From Bacteroidota bacterium (GTDB lineage: Bacteria; Bacteroidota; Bacteroidia; Cytophagales; Cyclobacteriaceae), in contig JAEZEH010000019.1 of NCBI GenBank assembly GCA_023417785.1, forward strand, positions 1-64,000: a DNA stretch of 64,000 nt, given 5' to 3'. The notes beneath the pieces were generated by a model. The model searched no databases, was not told the origin of the DNA, and saw only the letters and a list, made by a program, of their open reading frames with translations. Shown here in pieces: positions 52,127 through 60,788 of this stretch. Positions within the stretch are counted from its first letter, which is position 1, and every line of letters begins with the position of its first letter. A program made the position numbers and the translations under genes.

Positions 52127-52696
52127 TTATCTTCTGGTATATTCTGCAACCCGGATGCCATAATCTTCTAACAACAGATATACAGCCTCCCGGATCTTAC
52201 CTTCGTCTTTTATAAAGGCATCCCCGTCGATTAAACCGGATGCCATTCCCTGCCAAACCAACACATTTCTCACCCTATCAACGATAGATAAAATTAACGT
52301 GCCAGCCTCCGCCTCCCCAATTTTATTATCCAATGCAGCGTTGTATTCATGTGGTCCCCAAAATGTGGAGCCATATCCCTGAGGCCCTTTCAACCGCGTT
52401 TTTTTTCCGAACACCCTGAAATTAATGATAAGATCCGGGTTATTCGGATGAAGCTTATATCCGCGAGCATCGAGTTCACCCCGAACAGCATTCCGAATGT
52501 CGGCCTTCAAAATCAGGTCATTCAAAAAAAAGCGCCCCTCATCCAAAACCTTGTCAACCTGATCCGCCCAATAGTAAGTCGTGTATTTCCCGAAGTTGGT
52601 GTCAGGGTCCTTCTGAGAACGAATCGAGATCTCCTGTCCCGTTGTATTATGCGCCACTATGAGTAATAGTGACACACTCAAAAGAATCCTCTTCAT
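52127..52696 (-). CDS. DUF4136 secreted protein
   Basis: A 189-residue protein with a Sec-type signal (ILLSVSLLLIVAHNTTGQ). DUF4136 pattern: DTNFGKYTTYYWA near residue 33, LILKADIRNAVRGELDARGY, NPDLIINFRVFGKK, GTLILSIVDRVRNVLVWQG, IREAVYLLLEDY. No lipobox cysteine is visible, unlike many family members. Function unknown; probably periplasmic. A second small envelope gene follows 47 bp upstream (52744) on the same strand. Confidence 0.85.
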   Translation of the reverse strand: MKRILLSVSLLLIVAHNTTGQEISIRSQKDPDTNFGKYTTYYWADQVDKVLDEGRFFLNDLILKADIRNAVRGELDARGYKLHPNNPDLIINFRVFGKKTRLKGPQGYGSTFWGPHEYNAALDNKIGEAEAGTLILSIVDRVRNVLVWQGMASGLIDGDAFIKDEGKIREAVYLLLEDYGIRVAEYTRR

Positions 52697-52743
52697 AAAC
52701 AGTTTCTTCTCATAAAATCATTAAAAGCGATGCCAGTTTTTTT

Positions 52744-53232
52744 TTAACGAACTACGTTGCTGCGCGTTTTGTCATAGACGTATTGGTATCGGCTACTGGC
52801 CTCCTGGCCCCTGCCCGTCAGCGTCAGCTTTCGGTTCTGCAATTCAATTTTCCATTCCGATGGCTCGGTGTCAGCTATATCGCTTTGGAGATACAGTATT
52901 CCATGCTGTTCATTCAAACGATAGGATCCGGAATCTATTGCCTGCGTTGCATTATTCAACCGATATCTTGCGTTATCGTAGAATTCAATTTTCTGCATAG
53001 CATTATTCGCCTGATTTGTTTCGACGTCATTTGTCCGAGCCGGTTTTTTCCGGTTCGGATTCTCACTTAACTCTCGTTTCTCGGCGTCAACGATTTGCTG
53101 AAGCGTCCACTGTCCGGCTATACGCTCAATAAACTTTTTGTAATCCGTCGTTTTCGAATAGTCATCGGCAGTCTGCGCAGAAGCATTTCCTGCAAGGCCG
53201 ATACTTAATAATATAATCAAACAGTATTTCAT
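52744..53232 (-). CDS. Hypothetical secreted lipocalin-like protein
   Basis: A 162-residue protein with a signal peptide (MKYCLIILLSIGLAGNASA). The mature part starts helical, followed by a charged, Asn-rich loop and five or six short strands (IEFYDNARYRLNN, GILYLQSD, EWKIELQNRKLTLTG) as in lipocalin-like small beta-barrels. No catalytic motif. It lies 47 bp upstream of the DUF4136 gene on the same strand and may share its transcript. Confidence 0.78.
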   Translation of the reverse strand: MKYCLIILLSIGLAGNASAQTADDYSKTTDYKKFIERIAGQWTLQQIVDAEKRELSENPNRKKPARTNDVETNQANNAMQKIEFYDNARYRLNNATQAIDSGSYRLNEQHGILYLQSDIADTEPSEWKIELQNRKLTLTGRGQEASSRYQYVYDKTRSNVVR

Positions 53233-53327
53233 ATGGGTGTTTTTTACTTTTCTTGTTTTAACTAAAGTAAAAAACAGGTGCCGCAGGTTTAGTCGTTGCA
53301 GAAACAGCAGGGAGGTGTATGTGTACC

Positions 53328-55721
53328 TTAATCCACATTTTCTTCGAGCGCAGCACTAAGGTCCTTTTTCTTAAAAAGTTTACGTAAAAGGTTCTTCTTT
53401 TTTTTCGGATCGTCGCCAAAATCCCGTCTTATTTCCTTTCGTTCCTCGGGCACTCCAAAGATGGATTCCCAGAAATTCATATCTGATTTATAAAGGGGAC
53501 ACCCAAGCGCCGACTGTGCCGAGCGTGACAACGCCGGAAACTTCGCCTGCGTAAGCGACTTAAAGTTCTTGTCTTTATTCATCGCCTGATAAAACTTCGC
53601 AGTGATCGGGAGTGCCGTGCTCGATCCCTGTCCCAGGGAAGTAGCCCGAAAGCGTACACGCGGATCGTCGGCTCCCACCCAGGACCCTACCACCAGTGAT
53701 GGTGAGACTGAAATAAACCAACCATCTGCATTCGACTGAGTTGTTCCTGTTTTTCCACCAAGGTCATTGTAAACACCATACTCCCAACGCAGCTTTCCTG
53801 CCGTGCCTTCGTTGACAGTTCGCTTCAACATGTGAACCATCATTTCTGCGGTCCGGGGAGATAGGGCCTGCTTCTGACGTTCCGGTTTCGCCGAATAAAG
53901 CGGCTTTCCTTTGTTGGTTGTGATGGAAGTAATAAAGTACGGCGTCACTGCCTTGCCGTTGTTGACGAAACTGGCATACGCGGCTACCATCTCCGTCATA
54001 GATATGTCAGCAACACCCAGTGCAATGGATGGAACATCAGGAACGGTACTTGTGATTCCCATCTTCCGCGCAAGTGAAATCGTGTTAGGAATTCCTGCTT
54101 TCTCGAGAACTTTCACCGAGACAGTATTTACAGAATATGCGAGAGCTCCTTCCATTGAATATTTGAACTCATAGTTACCATCGTTGTTCGACGGAGACCA
54201 TACATCCATATCCTCAATATTGGTATATGTAGTCTTTTCCGCCGATATGAAATCACATGGCTTGATTCCTTTCTCGATTGCAGCGGCGTATACGATAGGC
54301 TTGAATGTCGATCCTACCTGTCGTTTCGTTGATGTCTTGATGTGATCGTACTCGAAGTAGCTGTGATCAATCCCTCCGACCCACGCTCTGACCGCGCCGG
54401 TTTGCGGCTCCATTGCGATAAACCCTGCATTGAGAAATTTGAGGTAATGCTTAACCGAGTCAAGGGGGCTCATCTTTACTTCCTTCGGCCCTTGCCAGGT
54501 GAATATGGTCATGGGCACTTTGCGTTCCATAACTTTTTGTATCTCGTTTTCAGGCAATCCTTGTTCCTTAAGTTTTCTGTAGCGGACTGATCGCCTCACG
54601 CCATCGCGGACCACCTGAGGCTGATTGTACCATGGCTCCCGGCTCCCCCAATGCTGATTGAATTTTTTCTGTAACGAAGTCATCTGGGATTTGACGGCAT
54701 CCTCCGCATATTTCTGCATCCGCGAATCAAGCGTGGTGTATACTTTAAGTCCATCGGTATAAATATCGTAAGGCTCTCCATTCGGTTTTTTATTTTCCCG
54801 CGCCCACTCCAGAAGTTCTTTCCGGATATGTGACCGGAAGTACGGCGCCAATCCTTTGTGTCTGGTGATCAATTTATACTTTAGCTGAAGCGGTGCCTCC
54901 GTGAGTTTACCGGCCTTGTCGGCGTCAAGCATCTCGTATTTTACCATCTGCGCAAAAACAACATCGCGCCGACCTTTTGCACGTTCTGGAAACAACCGTG
55001 GATTGTATAAGTGAGTAGCCTTGAGCATTCCCACCAACACAGCTCCCTGTTCAACGTTGAGTTTATTGGTTCGTACAGAGAAGAAACGTTGAGCCGCCGC
55101 GTCTATTCCATATGTGTTATCGGCGAACGGAATGGTGTTGACGTACAGGGTCAGAATACTTTTCTTATCGTAGACGCTTTCCAGTCGCCAGGCGATTATC
55201 ATCTCACGGGTTTTGTTGATGGGTAGTGAAAGGTAACGGTAAGATTTTCGGGGATAGAGATTTTTGGCTAGTTGTTGCGTGATTGTACTTCCACCCCCGG
55301 ACGATTCTTTCTGCAGCAATAACGACTTGACCAACACCCGGGCCAAGCTGATCATATCGATGCCTCTGTGTTTATAAAAACGCACATCTTCGGTCGCCAG
55401 CAGGGCATCCTCCACGTGTTTTGGTAAGTCTTCATACCGAATCGTAGACCGTTCCTGAATGAAGTAGCGGCCGAGTAAAACGCTGTCGGCGCTATAAACT
55501 TCGGTAGCCGCAGGGTTTTCAACCTCGGCGAGCTCCTTTTTATCTGGCAGCTTTCCGAAAAACCCAGCCCAAACCAGCATCACAAATGTCAGTACCAGCA
55601 CACCAATCAGTGCGGCGAGGCCACCAGCTATAAGAAATATTTTCCGAAAGAGCGATTGGCTCCTGAAACGATTATACTGGCGTATAAAAAACGACTTACT
55701 TCTCTTCAAAAAAGCCTGCAT
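53328..55721 (-). CDS. Bifunctional penicillin-binding protein 1A
   Basis: About 797 residues from the ATG at 55721 (MQAFLKRSKSFFIRQ); an in-frame ATG 30 bp upstream is less likely. N-terminal anchor helix about 40-62, then the GT51 glycosyltransferase (catalytic Glu in ATEDVRFYKHRGID, GGSTITQQLAKN), then the transpeptidase with SxxK in QVGSTFKPIV, SxN in YSVNTVSV and KTGT in GGKTGTTQSNADGWF. It polymerises and cross-links peptidoglycan. The C-terminus is strongly basic (KKKNLLRKLFKKKD). Single gene. Confidence 0.97.
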   Translation of the reverse strand: MQAFLKRSKSFFIRQYNRFRSQSLFRKIFLIAGGLAALIGVLVLTFVMLVWAGFFGKLPDKKELAEVENPAATEVYSADSVLLGRYFIQERSTIRYEDLPKHVEDALLATEDVRFYKHRGIDMISLARVLVKSLLLQKESSGGGSTITQQLAKNLYPRKSYRYLSLPINKTREMIIAWRLESVYDKKSILTLYVNTIPFADNTYGIDAAAQRFFSVRTNKLNVEQGAVLVGMLKATHLYNPRLFPERAKGRRDVVFAQMVKYEMLDADKAGKLTEAPLQLKYKLITRHKGLAPYFRSHIRKELLEWARENKKPNGEPYDIYTDGLKVYTTLDSRMQKYAEDAVKSQMTSLQKKFNQHWGSREPWYNQPQVVRDGVRRSVRYRKLKEQGLPENEIQKVMERKVPMTIFTWQGPKEVKMSPLDSVKHYLKFLNAGFIAMEPQTGAVRAWVGGIDHSYFEYDHIKTSTKRQVGSTFKPIVYAAAIEKGIKPCDFISAEKTTYTNIEDMDVWSPSNNDGNYEFKYSMEGALAYSVNTVSVKVLEKAGIPNTISLARKMGITSTVPDVPSIALGVADISMTEMVAAYASFVNNGKAVTPYFITSITTNKGKPLYSAKPERQKQALSPRTAEMMVHMLKRTVNEGTAGKLRWEYGVYNDLGGKTGTTQSNADGWFISVSPSLVVGSWVGADDPRVRFRATSLGQGSSTALPITAKFYQAMNKDKNFKSLTQAKFPALSRSAQSALGCPLYKSDMNFWESIFGVPEERKEIRRDFGDDPKKKKNLLRKLFKKKDLSAALEENVD

Positions 55722-55810
55722 TACAGTATTTCCGGTAAAGGAACGGAACATTCATAAAAATTATTGCCGCATTCGGGCAAATGGTTGTACGGTCTATAAG
55801 GATTTCGTAG

Positions 55811-55854
55811 AAAACGATGAAAGGGCGGACATTGTTCCTTGTGTCCGTCCTTTC
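55811..55854 (-). terminator. Terminator of the ArsC-like gene
   Basis: GAAAGGGCGGAC (55819-55830) and GTCCGTCCTTTC (55843-55854) pair over 12 positions with one G-T type pair. On the minus strand a weak T tract (TCATCGTTTTC) follows. It is 9 bp after the stop codon at 55863. Confidence 0.6.
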
Positions 55855-55862
55855 GTAGATAA

Positions 55863-56330
55863 TCAGTCTTTTTCGCCGGGATTTTCAGCCCGGTGTATGC
55901 CACGTTTTTCCTCCCGGTTCGCACTGCGCAACCCGGCGACTTCCTGAACCATTTTTTCTTTTAGGAAGCCATAACCCGATCCAAATTTATAGGCGTTCTT
56001 GCCAATGATCGCGATTGGCGTTGCAATGAGTTTCGTGTCTTGGACCATCAGCGTAAGCATGCTTTGCCGGTCCATCATATTGAGCCCCTCTTTGTGCACA
56101 GAGATGTGGTCATCGTAGGTTGGGTCGATCAATTCTTCGATCTGACACTTCATCATATTGGCTACCTGGGCCAACTGGGTTTCCGTGATTTTTTCCCGGG
56201 CAAGGTCCAGGGTCTTGACCTTGAAACCCTGCAGGGCCTCAACGTATCCACGAGCCTTCTTATCATCGTGCTTATCAGAATTAAAAATCAGAGTAAGTTC
56301 TCCAACTTCATTATTTATCATATCATCCAT
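55863..56330 (-). CDS. ArsC-like thioredoxin-fold protein without the catalytic cysteine
   Basis: A 155-residue protein. The fold order beta-alpha with LTLIFNSDKHDDKKARGY, then EALQGFKVKTLDLAREKITETQLAQ, IEELIDPTYDD, and the late QDTKLIATPIAIIGKNAYKFG match the ArsC/Spx thioredoxin-like domain, including the cis-Pro strand (ATPIAI). The active-site position (N-P-R-C in ArsC) reads NSDKHD, so the reductase cysteine is missing and arsenate reduction is unlikely. It lies 10 bp after the Dps gene on the same strand and is probably co-transcribed with it, pointing to a stress role. Confidence 0.75.
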   Translation of the reverse strand: MDDMINNEVGELTLIFNSDKHDDKKARGYVEALQGFKVKTLDLAREKITETQLAQVANMMKCQIEELIDPTYDDHISVHKEGLNMMDRQSMLTLMVQDTKLIATPIAIIGKNAYKFGSGYGFLKEKMVQEVAGLRSANREEKRGIHRAENPGEKD

Positions 56331-56340
56331 AATAATGTTT

Positions 56341-56877
56341 CTATTTGGCCAAAAACGCGGTTAACATCCAGTGGTGTTTCTCTATGGACTGAATAAAGGT
56401 TTTAACCATTTCCTCGGTACCGGAGTCACCCATCTCCACCGCCGCTTCGACGACGGCGAACATATATTCGAGAAGGATACGAAAATCACTCAGGACTTCG
56501 CGTACCATTAAATCCGAAGGGACGTCGCTACCTGATTCCAGAATTTCGGAATTTTCGAGGTAATCTTTCATCGTACTCAGGGGAGTCTTACCAAAGACAC
56601 GGATTCTCTCCGCTATTTCATCGATATTTTCCCTGGCCTCGTTGTATTGTTGTTCGAACCGCTCATGGAGATCGAAGAAATCGGAACCCTTCACATTCCA
56701 ATGGAAGTTGCGCAGTTTTTGGTAGTGGACGCTGTAGTTAGCCAGCAATGCATTCAGAACCGTAGCAATCTTCTCGGTCTCCTCAGTAGACCAACCCAAC
56801 TTTACCGGTTTTGACTTGGCCATTCTATTGTCGATCTGTGTCTGAGGCACATTCGGCATATCCTGTGCTATTTCCAT
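56341..56877 (-). CDS. dps: Dps ferritin-like DNA-protection protein
   Basis: Up to 178 residues; the ATG at 56823 (MAKSKPVKLG) is an alternative start that matches family N-termini. Four-helix bundle with the ferroxidase ligands: His in YQKLRNFHWNVKG, Asp and Glu in SDFFDLHERFEQQYNEA, then IDEIAERIRVFGKTPL. It oxidises and stores iron and protects DNA under oxidative stress and starvation. The C-terminus keeps the family's KHHWML. First gene of a pair with the ArsC-like gene. A small TTTCCC/GGGAAA hairpin lies upstream near 56934. Confidence 0.95.
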   Translation of the reverse strand: MEIAQDMPNVPQTQIDNRMAKSKPVKLGWSTEETEKIATVLNALLANYSVHYQKLRNFHWNVKGSDFFDLHERFEQQYNEARENIDEIAERIRVFGKTPLSTMKDYLENSEILESGSDVPSDLMVREVLSDFRILLEYMFAVVEAAVEMGDSGTEEMVKTFIQSIEKHHWMLTAFLAK

Positions 56878-57091
56878 AATCCATATTTTGTTTCATTCCA
56901 TTAGTTGAAATCTCTATTCCATCTGCTTTAGCGTTTCCCCACGAGGGAAAACTCAATCAGAGTAGACTTTTTTTCACAAAACGGGGTATTTGTACCCAGC
57001 AGGATTTGTCTAGTTAATCCGTTGTGTGGAGTGTGTCACCCGATTTCGGCCTTACCTCAGCTCAGGATTCTGATAACCTCCTGGTATAAAA

Positions 57092-57580
57092 ATGTCTTTC
57101 GTAGGTGTAAACCCAATTCAAACGTTGATCATGCGAGACATTAACCAATCCCCCACCCCTGATCAGGATGAAGCGGACTTCATTCAACAGATCCGAAAAG
57201 AGCTCTCACTCCCGTCAAACCAGGATGCGGTCAGACTCGTCGCTTCCGTTCTCCAGGCTATGCGGCAAACGCTTACGCTGGAGAAGGCAAATGAAATTCT
57301 GAATGCGCTCCCAGATTTTCTCAAGCTTGCTTTTGCTTCGAAATGGGAGCATGACGAAAAGCAAGTTCAGGTCACACATCTGGATGAATTCGTGACGCTG
57401 GTTATGGAAAGAGATGCGAGACATCAGCGGGGGCTCTTTCGGGACGAAGTTCAGACGCTATCGGTCATTATTCTAACACTTAAAAAGCTTCAGCGACTGG
57501 TCGACCTCGAAAATTTCGATGGACTAAGTCAGGCGCTGCGGCAGGAGCTTCGGGGTGTTCCGTCGGAGGCTGCAGCTTAA
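57092..57580 (+). CDS. DUF2267 protein
   Basis: A 162-residue protein (ATG 57131 is an alternative start). All-helical, with the DUF2267 pattern: ADFIQQIRKELSLPSNQDAV, VLQAMRQTLTLEKANEILNALPDFLK, HLDEFVTLVMERD. It has no signal peptide. Family members often sit in stress-related clusters. Its stop lies 15 bp before the AsmA-like gene, and the two are probably co-transcribed. Divergent from dps across 214 bp. Confidence 0.87.
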   Translation: MSFVGVNPIQTLIMRDINQSPTPDQDEADFIQQIRKELSLPSNQDAVRLVASVLQAMRQTLTLEKANEILNALPDFLKLAFASKWEHDEKQVQVTHLDEFVTLVMERDARHQRGLFRDEVQTLSVIILTLKKLQRLVDLENFDGLSQALRQELRGVPSEAAA

Positions 57581-57595
57581 CATTCAAAGGTATGT

Positions 57596-59266
57596 ATGGT
57601 TAATTCAAAACGCGGGAAGAAAAGGTTATGGGTGGCCGTGGGGATCATCATGTTTTTAGTTGTCGCGTTTTTCGCCGGTCGTTATCTCCTATATGTCAGT
57701 ATCCGAAATGCGATCGAAGCCGAACTTGCCAGTTTGAAAGAACAGGAAATCTTTGTTGATTATGATCACCTTGAAGTCAACCCATGGAAAGGGAAGATTG
57801 AGTTTCTTCGACTTACGGTCAACGTAAGGAAAGACAACGACAAAGCGGAAGGACTTGCAGCCATTATACCTTACGTGTTAATTAAAGGGATAGACGTTAT
57901 TCCGTTTCTTACAAACAAAACGTTATCGGTACACACGATCATGGCCGAAGACGCCGCGATCATTTACGCGGAAGGCAGCACACTGTTTCAACAAGATAGC
58001 ACGGATCGAAGGAAAATCACTGTAAAAAATATTTCGATAGACCGTATTGCGTTCCCGGGAATTGATTTATATGTCACCGATCGGGAACGTAAGGATACCC
58101 TTGCGCATTTGTTGACAGATATTCACATGGAGGACCTTTTCCTCAAAAAACAACTCGACTCGATGACCTGGCAACGCGGTCAGATTCTAATCAGTGATCT
58201 CGCACTTAAAACACATCAGAATCAGTATGGGTTTTCGGCGAAGAGAATGAGTATGAAGATCGAGGATCGGAGTATCGCCATAGATTCTTTTATGGTCAAG
58301 CCGGTTCTCGGGAAAGCCGAGTACATGCAATTCGTCGGAAAGCAGGACGACTACATTGATGCCGTTGTTCCAGAAATCAGAATCAACAATATAAGCTGGT
58401 ACGTATATCCAAAGCCCGTACTAATGGTCAACCAGATTACGACCCGATTTTATATGAATCTTTTCCGCGACAAGCGTTTACCTTTTCGCGAGGTGAAAGA
58501 AAAAAAGCTCCCGGCCCATCTTCTGCAGAGCCTGCCCTTTGAGGTGAAAGTCGATACCATTCTGATCAAAAAGAGTTATATACGATATGAGGAGCATCCC
58601 GAAGAAGGTGAATCTTCAGGGAGCATTTATTTCGACGATTTGTATGCGACGATCCTTGAGGTCAATAATAATCCCGCGCTGCGGCAACGCACTACGGTAA
58701 CAGCACTGACACGCTTCATGGGTACGGGCACCCTGAATGCATTTTTCACATTGCCCTATGATACTACTGCTCCATACACCGCGACGGGTACGCTGGAGAA
58801 TATGCCGTTAGCAGATGTAAATCCGATGCTCACTCCCGCGGTGAAGGCAAAGATCGAACGCGGTCGCATGAAGAAACTTAGTTTTGATTTCTCGTACACT
58901 CCGGCCGGCTCAAAGGGGGAAGTACTGCTGAATTATGAAGACCTCAAAATTCTAACCCTTCGTGGGTCTGGTGAAGATGAAGAGAAGGTCAGCCACATAA
59001 AGACCCTTCTGCTGAACACGTTCATAATCAAAAAGAATATGAACGAAGATATGGAGGCTGATGAGCGAACTGGAAAGATTGATTTTGAGCGTGATCCCCT
59101 TCGATCGGTATTTAACCTGTGGTGGAAATCGATTCTTTCAGGATTGAAATCGGCGTACAACCTGGATAATCTGCCGTTGTCGGGGGGAAATAATAAACCT
59201 GAAGAAGACGACGAACCGAAGAAAAAAAAGAAAGGTATAAAGGGAGTCCTGTCGCGTATATTTTGA
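57596..59266 (+). CDS. AsmA/DUF748-like membrane-anchored protein
   Basis: A 556-residue protein with an N-terminal anchor helix (LWVAVGIIMFLVVAFFAGRY, residues about 10-29) and a long periplasmic part of short repeating strands (VEVNPWKGKIEFLRLTV-type, and IRYEEHPEEG, LYATILEVNN, TALTRFMGTGTLNAFF). This is the AsmA/YhdP/DUF748 architecture linked to lipid transport or envelope integrity; assignment is by pattern. The C-terminus is acidic then strongly basic (KKKKKGIKGVL). A Shine-Dalgarno-like AAAGG lies upstream. Confidence 0.8.
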   Translation: MVNSKRGKKRLWVAVGIIMFLVVAFFAGRYLLYVSIRNAIEAELASLKEQEIFVDYDHLEVNPWKGKIEFLRLTVNVRKDNDKAEGLAAIIPYVLIKGIDVIPFLTNKTLSVHTIMAEDAAIIYAEGSTLFQQDSTDRRKITVKNISIDRIAFPGIDLYVTDRERKDTLAHLLTDIHMEDLFLKKQLDSMTWQRGQILISDLALKTHQNQYGFSAKRMSMKIEDRSIAIDSFMVKPVLGKAEYMQFVGKQDDYIDAVVPEIRINNISWYVYPKPVLMVNQITTRFYMNLFRDKRLPFREVKEKKLPAHLLQSLPFEVKVDTILIKKSYIRYEEHPEEGESSGSIYFDDLYATILEVNNNPALRQRTTVTALTRFMGTGTLNAFFTLPYDTTAPYTATGTLENMPLADVNPMLTPAVKAKIERGRMKKLSFDFSYTPAGSKGEVLLNYEDLKILTLRGSGEDEEKVSHIKTLLLNTFIIKKNMNEDMEADERTGKIDFERDPLRSVFNLWWKSILSGLKSAYNLDNLPLSGGNNKPEEDDEPKKKKKGIKGVLSRIF

Positions 59267-59309
59267 GTTCAGGAATAAATTTTTAGGGGGAAATATAAAA
59301 CACGAAATT

Positions 59310-59525
59310 ATGACCAATTACGTAGTTCGCTTCAATGAGCATGAGCGGGAAACTGTGCTTAATATTCTCAGCCGCTCCAACGACATTGTTATCAACACCG
59401 TCGAACCAGCCAGCGTACACATCACTATTCAGCTGGAAGAATCGCAAGCCGCGTATGAAGCTCTTGTTGAGCAGATCGAGCGCGAACTTCATCGAACAAC
59501 CTCAAATACTGCGGAACATGGCTAA
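59310..59525 (+). CDS. Small hypothetical protein overlapping the ASRT gene
   Basis: A 71-residue alpha/beta protein (MTNYVVRFNEHERETVLNIL then an ITIQLEESQAAYEALVEQIE helix) with a ferredoxin-like beta-alpha-beta pattern. The start has a GGGGG/AAATA context but no clear Shine-Dalgarno. Its last codons overlap the first codons of the ASRT gene (ATG at 59518, stop at 59525), so the two are translationally coupled. No known family. Confidence 0.7.
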   Translation: MTNYVVRFNEHERETVLNILSRSNDIVINTVEPASVHITIQLEESQAAYEALVEQIERELHRTTSNTAEHG

Positions 59526-59892
59526 GGCTATCGGAAAGAAAACGTGGGTCATTGCCGAAGGATACATTCCCTCCTATGGAACGGGAAAGGAACCTGAATT
59601 CGCCAGCCATGAAACGGCTTGTATCCTGAATGCATCGGACCAGGATGCTAAAATAGAAATAACAATATATTTCACGGACAAAGACCCCGTGGGACCATAT
59701 CGGATAACGGTGCCGGCTCGCCGGACGATCCACTTGCGTTTTAACGATCTTGAAGATCCCGAAAAGGTACCATTGGATACTGACTACGCCAGTGTAATCA
59801 AGTCAGATGTTCCGGTGGTGGTTCAGCATACCCGACTTGATTCCCGGCAAGCGGAAAATGCATTGCTGAGCACAATTGCGTTTTCAGAATAG
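59518..59892 (+). CDS. ASRT-family protein (sensory rhodopsin transducer-like)
   Basis: A 124-residue all-beta protein. The sequence is a clear match to the Anabaena sensory rhodopsin transducer family: TWVIAEGYIPSYGTGKEPEF near the start, ILNASDQDAKIEITIYFTDK, GPYRITVPARRTIHLRFNDL, and the C-terminal VQHTRLDSRQAENALLSTIA. The family forms tetramers and its wider superfamily is thought to bind small molecules. No rhodopsin gene is present in the window, so a role in light sensing is not supported; carbohydrate or metabolite sensing is possible. Coupled to the 71-residue gene and convergent with cysM. Confidence 0.92.
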   Translation: MAKAIGKKTWVIAEGYIPSYGTGKEPEFASHETACILNASDQDAKIEITIYFTDKDPVGPYRITVPARRTIHLRFNDLEDPEKVPLDTDYASVIKSDVPVVVQHTRLDSRQAENALLSTIAFSE

Positions 59893-59899
59893 TTGAGTT

Positions 59900-60778
59900 T
59901 CATCCAAATAAGTCGGAGCTTAGATAACGATCACCGCGATCGCAGATAATAAACACGATAACGCCGTGGTCAATCTCTTCCGCGAGGCGTAGCGCTGCCG
60001 CGAGTGCCCCGCCACTGCTCATTCCTGCGAGGATGCCTTCCTCACGCGCGAGCCTGTTAGCGTAAAGCCTCGCCTCGGTTTCACTTATGTCTATAACCCT
60101 GTCGACACGCTCCGGTTCGAAGATCCGCGGGAGGAATTCAGGAGACCACCGCCGTATTCCGGGAATTGATGAGCCATCGGTTGGTTGGGTTCCGACAATC
60201 TGAACAGCAGCGTTCTGCTCCTTCAAGTATTTTGATACACCCATGATTGTTCCGGTAGTTCCCATCGCCGATACAAAATGGGTCACAGTTCCACGGGTAT
60301 CCCTCCAAACCTCCGGCCCCGTGGTTTGATAATGAATACCGGCGTTGTCGGCGTTGGAAAACTGATTCAGAATATAATAATCCTGGTCGCGGGCCATTTC
60401 CTCGGCGACCTCGCGGGAATATTCAATAGTTTGTTCTCCCGGAGTAAGAATAAGCTTGGCCCCGAATGCCTCCATTGCCTGAATCCGCTCGCGCGTCGAA
60501 TTTTCGGGCATCACCAGGGTCATCTCCAAACCCATGACGCGGGCTATCATAGCGAGCGCAATGCCTGTGTTTCCACTGGTAGCCTCGATGAGCCGGTCTC
60601 CACGTTTGATATCCCCTCGTTCGAGTGCGCCACGAATCATACCATATGCGGTGCGATCCTTCACGCTTCCGCCAGGATTGTCGCCTTCAAGTTTGCCCAG
60701 TATGGTCACGCTTTTTTTTTGCGGAATTTGCTGAAGCTCTACCAAGGGTGTATTTCCAATTAATTCGATCAGTTTCAT
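59900..60778 (-). CDS. cysM: O-acetylserine sulfhydrylase (cysteine synthase)
   Basis: A protein of about 292 residues from the ATG at 60778 (MKLIELIGNTPLVELQ); the frame is open 108 bp upstream into the serine acetyltransferase gene. PLP lysine Lys40 in GGSVKDRTAYG, EATSGNTGIALA phosphate-binding, GTTGTIMGVSKYLKE, and GAALRLAEE after EGILAGMSSGGA. It makes cysteine from O-acetylserine and sulfide. Compact length favours the CysM form, but CysK cannot be excluded. It lies 10 bp after cysE, and the pair forms the cysteine operon. Confidence 0.95.
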   Translation of the reverse strand: MKLIELIGNTPLVELQQIPQKKSVTILGKLEGDNPGGSVKDRTAYGMIRGALERGDIKRGDRLIEATSGNTGIALAMIARVMGLEMTLVMPENSTRERIQAMEAFGAKLILTPGEQTIEYSREVAEEMARDQDYYILNQFSNADNAGIHYQTTGPEVWRDTRGTVTHFVSAMGTTGTIMGVSKYLKEQNAAVQIVGTQPTDGSSIPGIRRWSPEFLPRIFEPERVDRVIDISETEARLYANRLAREEGILAGMSSGGALAAALRLAEEIDHGVIVFIICDRGDRYLSSDLFG

Positions 60779-60788
60779 AATCAGCAGT

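Noticed and set aside
55863..56330. Functional arsenate reductase
   Set aside because: The active-site cysteine is absent (NSDKHD at the position of NPRC), so only the fold is claimed.
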